64,000 nucleotides of DNA from Roseiarcus sp035606915 (GTDB lineage Bacteria; Pseudomonadota; Alphaproteobacteria; Rhizobiales; Beijerinckiaceae). Of the stretch, positions 33,304 to 42,585 are shown in pieces. The position numbers and the translations under genes are program-made. Under the pieces are notes generated by a model. That model was not told the origin of the DNA and made no database searches. It saw only the letters and a list, made by a program, of their open reading frames with translations. How positions within the stretch are numbered: position 1 is the stretch's first letter; each line of letters opens with the position of its first letter. The stretch covers positions 1-64,000 of the forward strand of contig DATNDU010000084.1 in assembly GCA_035606915.1 (NCBI GenBank), in the 5' to 3' direction.

Positions 33304-34482
33304 TCACGCGCCCGGAAAATCCTCCAGCCTGCCGACCAGCGGCTTGCGCGTCTCGCGCAGCTTCTCCCCCACCTTCTCGACGGCGCGCATCGTGCGCAGC
33401 GCATTGCCGTTGGCGATCTTGGCGATGTCGGCCTCGGAGAAGCCGCGCTTCATCAATTCGGCGACCAGATGCGGGAAGCGGCCGACATGCTCCAGCCCCA
33501 GCGGCTGCGGACCGCCGAAAAAGTCCGAGCCGATGCCAACGTGATCGAGCCCCGCCGTCTCGACGAGATAGACGACGTGGTCAGCGACCTCTTCGAGCCT
33601 CGCCTTGGGCGCCGCCCCGTGGCGGGTCTCGATCTCCTTGAGTTGCGCCTTCGGGTCGCTGGCCAGCGGCGCCTTGCCATAGGCGTCGCGCGAGCGCTTC
33701 AGCCAATCGCGCAGGGGCTGGCTGACGAAGCCCGGCACGAAGGTCGCCATGACCAATCCGCCATTGTCCTTCAGCCGCTTAAGCACGTCGTCGGGGGCGT
33801 TGCGCGGGTGGTCGCAGAGCGAATAGGCGTTGGAGTGGGAGAGGAACACCGGCGCCTCGCTGACGTCGAGCAACATGCGAATTCCGGTATGGCTGACATG
33901 GGCGCCGTCGACGATCATGCCGAGCCGGTTGCATTCGGCGATGACGGCGCGGCCGAAGGCGTTGAAGCCGTTGTGGCGCGGCGCGTCGGTGGCGGAATCG
34001 ACCCAATCCAGCGTCTCGTTGTGGCAGGGGATCAGCATGCGCGCCCCGGCGGTATGCCAGACCCGCAGCGGCCCGAGCGAATTCTCCAGCCCGACGCCGC
34101 CCTCGATGACGATGAAGGAGGCGATCTTGTCGGCCTTGCGCGCCTTGGCGAAATCCGCCGCCGAACGTGCGGGATAAAACACGTCCGGATGCGCCTGCTC
34201 GATGCGAAGGATGGTGTCGATCATCTCCAGCGTGGTGCGCGCCGGATGCGGCGAACCCGTCGGCTGGAAGGCCGACCAGAACTGCGCCCCGACGCGGCCT
34301 TCGCGCAGGCGCGGAATATCGGTGTCGGCGCGCTCGTGGACGATCGCCAGATTATAGGCGACGACGTCGCCGCGCGCCGCCGCGTCCTGGCGGATCACCC
34401 AGGGCAGGTCGTTGTGGCCGTCGAAGATCGGCGCACGTTCGAGCGCGGCTTTCGCCAGATCGAGAAAATGCGAATTGTCCAT
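33304..34482 (-). CDS. Membrane dipeptidase family (M19) dipeptidase
   Basis: The 392-residue protein has the M19 metal motif PIFDGHNDLPW, FIVIEGGVGLENSLG with the bridging glutamate, LTYNE-type segment read here as MLIPCHNETLDWVDS, DGAHVSHTGI, FLSHSNAYSLCDHPRN and VGIGSDFFGG. All the expected Zn-binding and substrate residues are recognisable. There is no signal peptide, so it acts in the cytoplasm on dipeptides. The ATG at 34482 follows GGAGGC; a start at 34518 is less likely. It converges on the acetyltransferase gene. Confidence 0.88.
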   Translation of the reverse strand: MDNSHFLDLAKAALERAPIFDGHNDLPWVIRQDAAARGDVVAYNLAIVHERADTDIPRLREGRVGAQFWSAFQPTGSPHPARTTLEMIDTILRIEQAHPDVFYPARSAADFAKARKADKIASFIVIEGGVGLENSLGPLRVWHTAGARMLIPCHNETLDWVDSATDAPRHNGFNAFGRAVIAECNRLGMIVDGAHVSHTGIRMLLDVSEAPVFLSHSNAYSLCDHPRNAPDDVLKRLKDNGGLVMATFVPGFVSQPLRDWLKRSRDAYGKAPLASDPKAQLKEIETRHGAAPKARLEEVADHVVYLVETAGLDHVGIGSDFFGGPQPLGLEHVGRFPHLVAELMKRGFSEADIAKIANGNALRTMRAVEKVGEKLRETRKPLVGRLEDFPGA

Positions 34483-34600
34483 GCCGCAAAAGCCTCCGTC
34501 GCGCTGGGAGAAAAGCACTTATGGCCGGGCGAAGAAAGGGGCACCCTCTTGACGCGCCGGCCGCGGCGGCGCCCCATTCCCCGGCGCGAGGGGGGATAAC

Positions 34601-35863
34601 ATGTTCGAGCTGATGGGAGCACGGCGCTTCGCGCCGCTGTTCTGGTGCCAGTTTCTGTCGGCGTTCAACGACAATTACGTGCGCCAGATGCTGGCGCTGC
34701 TGATCCTGTTCAAGTTCGGCGGCGGCGACGAGGGCGCCAAGATCCAGCTCGCTGTGGCGCTGTTCGCGCTGCCGGCGATCCCGCTGTCGCCGATCGGCGG
34801 CGAGATCGCCGACGCCAACGACAAGGCGGCGATCGCACGCAAGCTCAAGTTGGCCGAAATCTTCGTGCAAGGCATCGCCGCCGTCGGCTTTCTGACCTCC
34901 TCGCTCGCCCTGCTCTATCTGGCGCTGTTCGGCCTCGGCGTGATCGCGGCTTTGTTTGGTCCGATCAAATACGGCATCCTGCCCGATCATCTGCGCAAGG
35001 AGGAACTCGTCGCCGGCAACGCGCTGGTCGAGGGCGCGACCTTCGCCGCCATCATCTGCGGCCTGGTGTTTGGCGGCTATGCGGCGGCGCGTGGGCGCTC
35101 GGGCGTCTCGGTGGTGCTGCAACTGGGGCTCGTCGCCAGCGCCTGCTACGCCAGCGCGCGCTGGATTCCGTCAACCGAGGTCGGCGCGCCGGGGTTGCGG
35201 GTCAACTGGAACCCGTTCACCGCGACGCGCGACATCCTGCGCGAACTTCGCGCCAACGACAAACAATGGGTGGGGTGTCTGGCCGTCAGTTGGTTCTGGA
35301 CGGTGGGCGCGCTGACGCTATCGTTGGCGCCGGTCATCATCAAGGCGCGCATCGGCGGCGGCGTCGAGGTGGAGACGGCGGTCAATCTGTTCTTCGCCGT
35401 CGGCGTCGCCGGCGGCTCGCTGCTCGCCGCGCAATTGTCGCACGGCCGCATTCGGCTCAACCGCGCGCCCTATATGCTCGTCGTCATGGGCGCGATCGCC
35501 ATCGACCTCGGCCTGGCCACCCACGCCATGCCGCGCGCCAGCGTCGAGATCGGGCCGCTCGCCTTCTTCACCAGCCCGATCGGCCTGCGCATTGCGCTGG
35601 AGATCCTGGTTTATTCCTGCGCCGGCGGCTTGTTCGTGGTGCCGATCTTCGCGGCGGTGCAGGCGTGGTCGAGCCCCGACCGGCGCGCGCGCGTCATCGG
35701 CGCCAACAATACGCTGAACTCGCTGTGCATGGTCGCCGGCACGCTCGCCGCCTCGATCATCCTGAAGGTCGCCGGCATCGACGAATCGAGCGCGCTCGCC
35801 GGCCTCGGCGGCCTCAACCTGCTGGTGGCCGTCTATGTCTGGCGGCGGTTGCCGCGCAACTGA
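34601..35863 (+). CDS. MFS transporter, LplT-like lysophospholipid transporter
   Basis: The 420-residue membrane protein has FWCQFLSAFNDNYVRQMLALLILFKF near the N terminus and about twelve hydrophobic segments, with FGPIKYGILPDHLRKEELVAGNALVEG, the motif typical of LplT and of the transporter part of Aas-type fusions. LplT flips lysophospholipids inward for re-acylation. The usual acyltransferase-AMP ligase partner is neither fused nor adjacent. It converges on the next gene with a 9-base gap. Confidence 0.85.
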   Translation: MFELMGARRFAPLFWCQFLSAFNDNYVRQMLALLILFKFGGGDEGAKIQLAVALFALPAIPLSPIGGEIADANDKAAIARKLKLAEIFVQGIAAVGFLTSSLALLYLALFGLGVIAALFGPIKYGILPDHLRKEELVAGNALVEGATFAAIICGLVFGGYAAARGRSGVSVVLQLGLVASACYASARWIPSTEVGAPGLRVNWNPFTATRDILRELRANDKQWVGCLAVSWFWTVGALTLSLAPVIIKARIGGGVEVETAVNLFFAVGVAGGSLLAAQLSHGRIRLNRAPYMLVVMGAIAIDLGLATHAMPRASVEIGPLAFFTSPIGLRIALEILVYSCAGGLFVVPIFAAVQAWSSPDRRARVIGANNTLNSLCMVAGTLAASIILKVAGIDESSALAGLGGLNLLVAVYVWRRLPRN

Positions 35864-35872
35864 GGCAATCAA

Positions 35873-36343
35873 TCAGCGGTATCGTTCTTCTTGCGGTTGG
35901 TTCCGATCGGGCGGAAACTGCGGTCGATAGCCAGCGCGCCTTCTGCGACGACGCGCCGGGCGCGCTCGACCTGTCTCCGTCTGATAGGTCAAGAAGCGCC
36001 GCTCGAAATCCGAAAGCGTGTCGCTAAGCCGCGCGCTCTCGGCGCCTTTCTCGCGCAGCGCGCCTATCATTGGCTGCACCCGGCGCAACATCGATTGTTG
36101 CAGCCGCTTGGACAGCGCGAGATTCTTGGCGATTTCATCGCGCGACTGTTCGGCGCTCTCGGCGCGCGCCAGCAACTCGCCGGCGGCAAGCTGAGCCTCG
36201 GAGAGCAGGCTCTGGTCGAGCAATGTCGGCGCCGTCGGCGGGCTCGCCCCCACGAAAATCGTCAAAGGTGGCGGCTCTTGTTTCGACGCCTTGGTCAGAA
36301 ACGTGTTCTTCCAAGCGTTCACGGCGTCGTTGGTCAGGCTCAC
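35873..36343 (-). CDS. Uncharacterised coiled-coil protein
   Basis: The 156-residue product is not recognised. It begins MSLTNDAVNAWKNTFLTK, has a central heptad-like helix with LLSEAQLAAGELLARAESAEQSRDEIAKNLALSKRL, a second helix ending ERRFLTYQ, and a very basic tail (RARPARRRRRRAGYR). There is no signal peptide. The upstream 177 bases are AT-rich for this genome and could hold its promoter. It might be a nucleic-acid-associated protein because of the tail, but this is a guess. Confidence 0.6.
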   Translation of the reverse strand: MSLTNDAVNAWKNTFLTKASKQEPPPLTIFVGASPPTAPTLLDQSLLSEAQLAAGELLARAESAEQSRDEIAKNLALSKRLQQSMLRRVQPMIGALREKGAESARLSDTLSDFERRFLTYQTETGRARPARRRRRRAGYRPQFPPDRNQPQEERYR

Positions 36344-36520
36344 CTGAATATCCTCTCGGGAACAATCCTCTAAATTTGAACCAATTCACACAGTCAAATT
36401 CGGGCCACGCTTAAACATAGCAGCGGCTTAATCGTAATGAGCGGCTTTTAACTTTTAGCGGTTAATGCGAAGACGGCGCGCAAACTCGCGCCGGCGCCGA
36501 TAAAAGCGTAATTCTGCGCC

Positions 36521-38842
36521 TCACGCCACCGATGAGGCGGTGATCGCCCGCGGCCCCGGCGGCGTCTTGGGGATCGTCACCAGCACCACGGTGCCCTCGC
36601 CGAAACGCGAGGAGACGTTGAGCGAGCCGCCGTGCAGTTCCGCATAAGAGCGCGCGATGGCGAGGCCGAGCCCGGAGCCCTTCATGCCATTGGCCATCGC
36701 CTTGCTGGCCTGCTCGAACGGCCGCCCGAGGCGGGCGAGATCGTGCTCGGGGATGCCGGGGCCGTCGTCCTCGACATAGAAATAGATATGCTCGCGGAAG
36801 CTCTGCGCACCGATCGACACCGAACCGCCGCGCGGCGCGAATTTGACCGCGTTTCTCGCCAGCGTCGTCAGCACCCGCGCCACCGCCGCGCGGTCGGCGT
36901 GCAGCGCCGACGACGGCTCGACCTCGACGCGCAACGCGATCCCCTTTTCGCGTGCGACGCCCGCCACGTCGGCGACCGCGCTCTCCACCGCCTCGATCGC
37001 CGGGAATTTCTGATAGTGAAGCTGGATGCGGCCGGATTCGAGGTTTGACATCGCCAGCACGTCGTCGAACACTTTGAGCAGCGACTGGCCGCTGTCGAAG
37101 ATGTTGGCGGAATAGTCGAGATATTTGGTCGCCAATGGCCCCAGCGTCTGGCAGCGCATCATGTCGGAGAAGCCGATGATGGCGTTGAGCGGGGTGCGCA
37201 GTTCGTGGCCCATATTGGCGAGGAACTCGGCCTTGGCGCGGTTGGCGGTCTCCGCCTTGGCCTTCTCCTCCAGGTAGCCTTTGGCGAGTTCGGCCATCTG
37301 CTGCGCCTGCGCCTCCAGCGAGCGGCGGCTCTGGTTGAGTTGCGCCACCGTCTGCAACAGCAGGCGCTCGGATTTCTGCAACTCCTCCTCGTTCTGTTTG
37401 ATGGCGGTAATGTCGGTGCCGACCGAGACATAGCCGCCATCGCGCGTGCGTCGCTCGTTGACTTGCAACCAGCGCCCGTCCGAGAGCGCCGCCTGATAGG
37501 TGCGAGAACGTCCGTCCGGCGGCGCGGGATCGCCGGGGTTGACGATGATCTGGTTGGAGATGACCGGCGCCTGTCCGAGCCGCGCCAGCTCCGCGTAATG
37601 CGCGCCGGCGCGGACGGAATCGGTCGGCAGGTTGTGCAAGTGTTGATATTTGGAGTTGCACAGCACCAACCGGTTGCTGGAATCCCATAGTACGAAGGCT
37701 TCCGAGATCGCCTCGATGGCGTCGCGCAGCCGCTGGTCGGCGGTGGCGAGCACTTCCGCCTCCTGCATGCGGTCGCTGACGTCGACCGCGATGCCGATGA
37801 GCCGGCGGCGGCGGTCATTCTCGATGATCTCGGCGCGCAGATCGACCCAGATCCATTCGCCTTCTCCGCGGCGCAGTCGGCATTGGAAAGCGATCGGCCC
37901 CAGCGGCGCTGCGCGAGCGATCTCGGCGATCGATTCCAGCGTCGGGTCGTCGGGGTGCAGAAGCCGCGCCACGTCGGCGAGGCGTAGCGTCGCACTGCCT
38001 TGCGGCGCGCCGACGAGATCGAACATCGAGGCCGACCAACTGATGTGCCCGTCGCCGAGGTCCCAGGTCCACAACCCGCAGCGGCCGTGGCGCAACGCCA
38101 TGTCGAGGCTGGCGCGTCTGGCGGCGGCGAGCTTGGCCTTCTCGCGCGCCCGCAGCGCATCGAGCCAGAACGCCGCCGCGCTGCCGGTCAGAATAAGGAC
38201 CACCGCCGCCATCAGCGCCGCCAGCACGCGCGCGCTGGCGCGCCAGTCCGCCAGCATCTCGCGCTCGCTGGCGATCAGCACCACCTGCCCGCGACCCTGG
38301 GCCAGCGTGCGCAGCGCCGCGTAACTGTCGACGCCGGCGGGCGCCTCGACCCGCATCGCGCCGGCCTTGTCGCCGAACAGCGGCAGCAGCGCATTGCCGC
38401 CGAGCGCCTCGGCGAGCGTCGCCGGCCGCGCGCCGCGCTCCGGCCAGGCGGCGCGCACCGCGCCCTTGGAATCCGTGAACAAGGCGACGCCGATATCGTT
38501 TTCCCGGCGGTCGAGGACGCGGGCGAGCAACGCTTGCGGATCCGCCGTGGGCGCCTCCTGGAACCCGTCGTCGAGCTTGCGCACGAGGTCGCCGGCGCGA
38601 AGATCGAGCATCCGGGCCGACAGTTCCAGCGCCGCCAGCCGCGAGCGCTCCAGCCGCCACGTCACCACGCCAGCGATGAGGATCAGGATGAGCGCGGCCG
38701 AGATCGGCCCCGCATATCCCATCGCCTGACGCACCCTCGTCCGCATCCTTTTCAAGCGCCCCCCAATGCGCTTAAGGGCGCGTGGTTTCCGCGGGACGTC
38801 GAGCACAAAAGACTCCCCCGCAGCCGCGCCCACGCGCGTCAT
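36521..38842 (-). CDS. Membrane sensor histidine kinase with PAS domains
   Basis: The protein has two transmembrane segments (ISAALILILIAGVVTW and LAALMAAVVLILTGSAAAFWL) flanking a periplasmic sensor domain, then a PAS fold (WTWDLGDGHISWSASMFDL, with PAC), a second PAS (ISEAFVLWDSSNRLVLCNSKY), a coiled coil, the dimerisation box GHELRTPLNAIIGFSDM with H546, and the ATPase with NAVKF, DDGPGIP and GMKGSGLGLAIA. The layout is that of hybrid-free PAS kinases such as PdhS/PleC relatives. No response regulator is adjacent. The ATG at 38842 was chosen; 38905 is an alternative adding 21 residues. Confidence 0.87.
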   Translation of the reverse strand: MTRVGAAAGESFVLDVPRKPRALKRIGGRLKRMRTRVRQAMGYAGPISAALILILIAGVVTWRLERSRLAALELSARMLDLRAGDLVRKLDDGFQEAPTADPQALLARVLDRRENDIGVALFTDSKGAVRAAWPERGARPATLAEALGGNALLPLFGDKAGAMRVEAPAGVDSYAALRTLAQGRGQVVLIASEREMLADWRASARVLAALMAAVVLILTGSAAAFWLDALRAREKAKLAAARRASLDMALRHGRCGLWTWDLGDGHISWSASMFDLVGAPQGSATLRLADVARLLHPDDPTLESIAEIARAAPLGPIAFQCRLRRGEGEWIWVDLRAEIIENDRRRRLIGIAVDVSDRMQEAEVLATADQRLRDAIEAISEAFVLWDSSNRLVLCNSKYQHLHNLPTDSVRAGAHYAELARLGQAPVISNQIIVNPGDPAPPDGRSRTYQAALSDGRWLQVNERRTRDGGYVSVGTDITAIKQNEEELQKSERLLLQTVAQLNQSRRSLEAQAQQMAELAKGYLEEKAKAETANRAKAEFLANMGHELRTPLNAIIGFSDMMRCQTLGPLATKYLDYSANIFDSGQSLLKVFDDVLAMSNLESGRIQLHYQKFPAIEAVESAVADVAGVAREKGIALRVEVEPSSALHADRAAVARVLTTLARNAVKFAPRGGSVSIGAQSFREHIYFYVEDDGPGIPEHDLARLGRPFEQASKAMANGMKGSGLGLAIARSYAELHGGSLNVSSRFGEGTVVLVTIPKTPPGPRAITASSVA

Positions 38843-39081
38843 GCACGACCCCGTCGATGTTGATGACTTCGGCGCAACTCGCACGCAAAACCGAATCACA
38901 GACATAAGAATCCCAGCCGGATTCTTTGTCCAGGGAATTGTCGCGGCGGCTCCAAAAATCCCGCCGCCGCGGCGCCCCGGACACGCCCTTACCGCATCAT
39001 ATCGAGGCTCGGTGATCGGAAACGATCATCGCCTCATGTCAAAGCTCGAAGCGCCCGCACCTTTGCGCGCAATATATGGCC

Positions 39082-41742
39082 TCAAGCGCGCTCCAGGCTG
39101 CGAGTGACGATGTCGCGCACATCCGCCGACAGCGTCTCGCGGCTGGCGATGCGCGCCAGCGCCGCCTCGGCGCGGCCGCGCCGCTCGGCCTCCAGCGAGC
39201 GCCACGAGCGCAGCGCCGTCAGCAGCCGCGCCGCGATCTGCGGGTTGGGGCCGTCCAGATGCAGCACGATGTCAGCAAGGAACTCGTAGCCGGCGCCATC
39301 GGCGCGGTTGAACTGCGTCTGGTTGGCGGTGAAACCGCCGACCAGCGCGCGCGTGCGGTTGGGGTTGGAGAGCGAGAAGGCGTGATGACGCATCAGCGCC
39401 TGCACCCGATCGAGCGTTGTCGGCTCGCCGATCTGCGCCTGGAGCGCGAACCATTTGTCGAGGATCAGCGGCTCGGCGGCATAGACGCGACCGAAATTGT
39501 CGAAGGCGTGCTCGCGCGCCGGCCCCGGCAGGATCGACAGCGCCGCGAGCGCGCCGAACTTCTCCGTCATGTTCCGCGCTTCGCTATATTGGGCGCCGGC
39601 GAGCGCCGCGCCTTCGATGGCGTCGCCGGAAGCGATCATGCCGAGTGCGCCGTTGCGCAATGCGCGGCGCCCGGCGCTGGCGGGATCGGGGCTGAACGGG
39701 CCGGCATTGGCCATGCCGGCGTGCAGCGTTTTCAGCGCGGCGGCGTGGGCGCGCCCAAGCTGGCCGCGCAGCGTTTCGCGCGCGGCGCGGATCGCGTCGG
39801 GATCGACGTCGCGGCCGATCTCGCGCGCGACGTCGGCCTCGCTCGGCGGTTGCAGCGCCAGCGCGGCGAAGGCGGGATCGATGCGGCCGGCGAGCGCATC
39901 CCCAACCACGGAGCCATAAGCCTCGACGAAGGCGGCATCGACGAGCGGCGCGCGGCCGCCGCGGATCGCGTTCACCGAGCGCTTCAACAGATCGACCGCC
40001 AGCGTCTGCAACGCCTGCCAGCGGTTGAACGGGTCGCTGTCGCGACGCAGCAGCCGCAGGTGATCCGCCTCGCTGAGATCGTCCTCGACATTCACCGGCG
40101 CGGAGAAGCCGCGCAGCGCCGACAGCGCCGGCCGGCGCGCCACGTTCTTGAAGGTGAGCGCGCGCGCCGGCGCTTCGAGCGCGAACACGCCGGCGGCGAG
40201 TTCGGCGGCGCTGGCGTCGTCTGAGACCAGCGCAAGGTCGCCGCTTTCGGCATCGACGAGACCGAGGCGCACGGGGAGGGTCGCCGGCAGCTTCTCCGGT
40301 TGGCCCGGCGTCGAGCCCAACGATTGCGCCAACTCGACGCGGAAGGTCTTGGCCGCCTCGTCATAGTTGGTGGCGATCTTCAAGCGCGGCGTGCCGGCCT
40401 GCGCGTACCAACGCTTGAAGATCGTGAGATCGCGGCCGGAGGCGTCGGCAAAACAGGTGAGGAACTCCTCCACCGTCGCCGCCGTGCCGTCGCAGCGCTC
40501 GAAATAAAGGTCCATGCCTGTGCGAAACGCCGCGGCGCCGATCAGCGTCTTCAGCATACGGATCACTTCGGCGCCCTTCTGATAGACGGTCGCCGTGTAG
40601 AAATTGTTGATCTCGTGATAGACTTCCGGGCGCACGTTATGCGCCAGCGGCCCGGCGTCCTCGGGGAATTGCGCCGCCCTCAAGGTGCGCACGTCGGCGA
40701 TGCGCTTGACCGGCGCGGAGCGCTGATCGGCGGAAAAATCCTGATCGCGGAAGACGGTGAGGCCTTCTTTCAGGCAAAGCTGGAACCAATCGCGGCAGGT
40801 GATGCGGTTGCCGGTCCAGTTGTGGAAATATTCGTGCGCGATGACGCCTTCGATGCCGGCGTAATCATCATCGGTCGCGGTCTCCGCCGAGGCCAGCACA
40901 TATTTGTCGTTGAAGACGTTGAGGCCCTTGTTCTCCATCGCTCCCATATTGAAATCGGAGACGGCGACAATGTTGAACACGTCGAGATCGTACTCGCGGC
41001 CATAGGTCTTTTCGTCCCAGGCCATGGCGCGCTTCAACGCATCCATCGCGTAAGCCGCCCGCATCTGCTTGCCGGGCTCGGTATAAACGCCAAGCTCGAC
41101 CCGCCGGCCGGAGGCGGTGACGAAATGATCGCCCAACCGCGCGAGATCGCCAGCGACCACGGCGAACAGATAACAAGGCTTCTTGAACGGATCGACCCAG
41201 ACGGCGTAGTGGCGCCCCGCCGCCGCCTCGCCGGTTTCAACGAGATTGCCGTTGGCGAGCAACACCGGCGCCTCGGCCTTGTCCGCCTCCAGCCGCACGC
41301 GATAGGTCGACAGCACGTCCGGGCGATCGAGAAAATAGGTGATGCGGCGGAAGCCCTGGGCCTCGCATTGCGTGCAATAAGCCGAGCCCGAGCGATAGAG
41401 CCCCATCAGCTTGGTGTTGGCCGCCGGCGCCAACCGGGTCTCGATGCGCAGCTTGAAGACGCCGCGCGGCGGCTGCGGGATCGCCAGTTCCGACGGGCTG
41501 ACGACGAAGGCGGCGGGATCGAGCGGCTTGCCGTCAAGCGCCACCGAGACCAGCGACAGTTCGTCGCCGTCGAGCCGCAGCGGCGCGCTCGCCTGCCCGC
41601 GCGGGTTCGGCCGCATCGTCAGTTCGGCGACGGCGCGGGTCGCCTCGCCGCTCAGCGAGATCTCCATCTCGACATGATCGACGAGGAAATCGGGGACGCG
41701 GTACTCCGCCAAGCGAACGGGCTGTCCGGCCGGACTGCGCAT
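39082..41742 (-). CDS. pepN: Aminopeptidase N
   Basis: The 886-residue M1 metallopeptidase has the exopeptidase motif GAMENKG near residue 265 and the zinc site HEYFHNWTGNRIT near residue 300 with the downstream glutamate in LKEGLTVFRDQ. The N-terminal beta domain carries CTQCEAQGFRRITYFLDRPDV, typical of the bacterial PepN branch, and the C-terminal helical domain is complete. It removes N-terminal residues from peptides in the cytoplasm. It stands 33 bases downstream of murI on the same strand. Confidence 0.95.
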   Translation of the reverse strand: MRSPAGQPVRLAEYRVPDFLVDHVEMEISLSGEATRAVAELTMRPNPRGQASAPLRLDGDELSLVSVALDGKPLDPAAFVVSPSELAIPQPPRGVFKLRIETRLAPAANTKLMGLYRSGSAYCTQCEAQGFRRITYFLDRPDVLSTYRVRLEADKAEAPVLLANGNLVETGEAAAGRHYAVWVDPFKKPCYLFAVVAGDLARLGDHFVTASGRRVELGVYTEPGKQMRAAYAMDALKRAMAWDEKTYGREYDLDVFNIVAVSDFNMGAMENKGLNVFNDKYVLASAETATDDDYAGIEGVIAHEYFHNWTGNRITCRDWFQLCLKEGLTVFRDQDFSADQRSAPVKRIADVRTLRAAQFPEDAGPLAHNVRPEVYHEINNFYTATVYQKGAEVIRMLKTLIGAAAFRTGMDLYFERCDGTAATVEEFLTCFADASGRDLTIFKRWYAQAGTPRLKIATNYDEAAKTFRVELAQSLGSTPGQPEKLPATLPVRLGLVDAESGDLALVSDDASAAELAAGVFALEAPARALTFKNVARRPALSALRGFSAPVNVEDDLSEADHLRLLRRDSDPFNRWQALQTLAVDLLKRSVNAIRGGRAPLVDAAFVEAYGSVVGDALAGRIDPAFAALALQPPSEADVAREIGRDVDPDAIRAARETLRGQLGRAHAAALKTLHAGMANAGPFSPDPASAGRRALRNGALGMIASGDAIEGAALAGAQYSEARNMTEKFGALAALSILPGPAREHAFDNFGRVYAAEPLILDKWFALQAQIGEPTTLDRVQALMRHHAFSLSNPNRTRALVGGFTANQTQFNRADGAGYEFLADIVLHLDGPNPQIAARLLTALRSWRSLEAERRGRAEAALARIASRETLSADVRDIVTRSLERA

Positions 41743-41775
41743 GTGATAATCCCTTCGGTGCCGGCGCGCGGGCGC

Positions 41776-42585
41776 CTAAGTTGCCGAGCTAATCGTCAGG
41801 CCGCGCTCTCGCAAGGCCTTTTGCAGCGGGGCGAACGCCGGGGCGCCGCTGGTGAAGATCGCCTGCGACAATCCAGCGCGCCGCCGCGATCCCACCGGCC
41901 CGGCGAGCGCATCCACCCGCCGCGCGATCGCCGGCCCGGGGTCGACAAGCTCGGCCGGCCATGGCGCGACGGCGCGGATGCGCTCGGCGAGCAGCGGGAA
42001 ATGCGTGCAGGCAAGCACGATCTCGTCGGTGCGCCGGCCGTCGCGCTCGACATAGCCCGGCGCGATCTCGGCGGCGATCTCAGCGTCCGTCACCGTTTCG
42101 CAGCGCAACGCCCGCTCGGCGAGCCCGGCGAGGCGGCGCGAGCCGACCAGCGTCACCTCGCAATCGCCGGCAAATTCCCGAATCAGCCCGCGCGTGTAAT
42201 CGCGCGCCACCGTCCCCGGCGTCGCCAGCACGCTGACCAGCCGCGAGCGCGAGGCGAGCGCCGCCGGTTTGATCGCCGGCACCGTGCCGACGAACGCCAG
42301 ATCCGGGAAGCGCGCGCGCAACGGGCCGAGCACCAGGGTCGAGGCGGTATTGCAGGCGACGACGACGAGATCGGGCGCATGGGCCGCCACCAATTCGCCC
42401 ATCAGCGAGACGACGCGCTCGACCAGCGCCGCCTCCGAAAGCTCGCCATAGGGAAAGAACGCGTCATCGGCGACGTAAGTCAGTTCCGCGTCCGGCCGCG
42501 CGGCTGATATCGGCGCAAACACGGTGAGCCCGCCGAGCCCGGAATCGAAAACCAGAATGCGTGGCGCGTCGGAATCAATGCTCAT
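41776..42585 (-). CDS. murI: Glutamate racemase
   Basis: The 269-residue enzyme supplies D-glutamate for peptidoglycan. It has VFDSGLGGLTVF at the N terminus and the two catalytic cysteines C78 in VVVACNTAST and C193 in EIVLACTHFPLL. Length and motif spacing are normal. The ATG at 42585 overlaps the stop of the protease-like gene by four bases (ATGA), so the two are coupled. Confidence 0.95.
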   Translation of the reverse strand: MSIDSDAPRILVFDSGLGGLTVFAPISAARPDAELTYVADDAFFPYGELSEAALVERVVSLMGELVAAHAPDLVVVACNTASTLVLGPLRARFPDLAFVGTVPAIKPAALASRSRLVSVLATPGTVARDYTRGLIREFAGDCEVTLVGSRRLAGLAERALRCETVTDAEIAAEIAPGYVERDGRRTDEIVLACTHFPLLAERIRAVAPWPAELVDPGPAIARRVDALAGPVGSRRRAGLSQAIFTSGAPAFAPLQKALRERGLTISSAT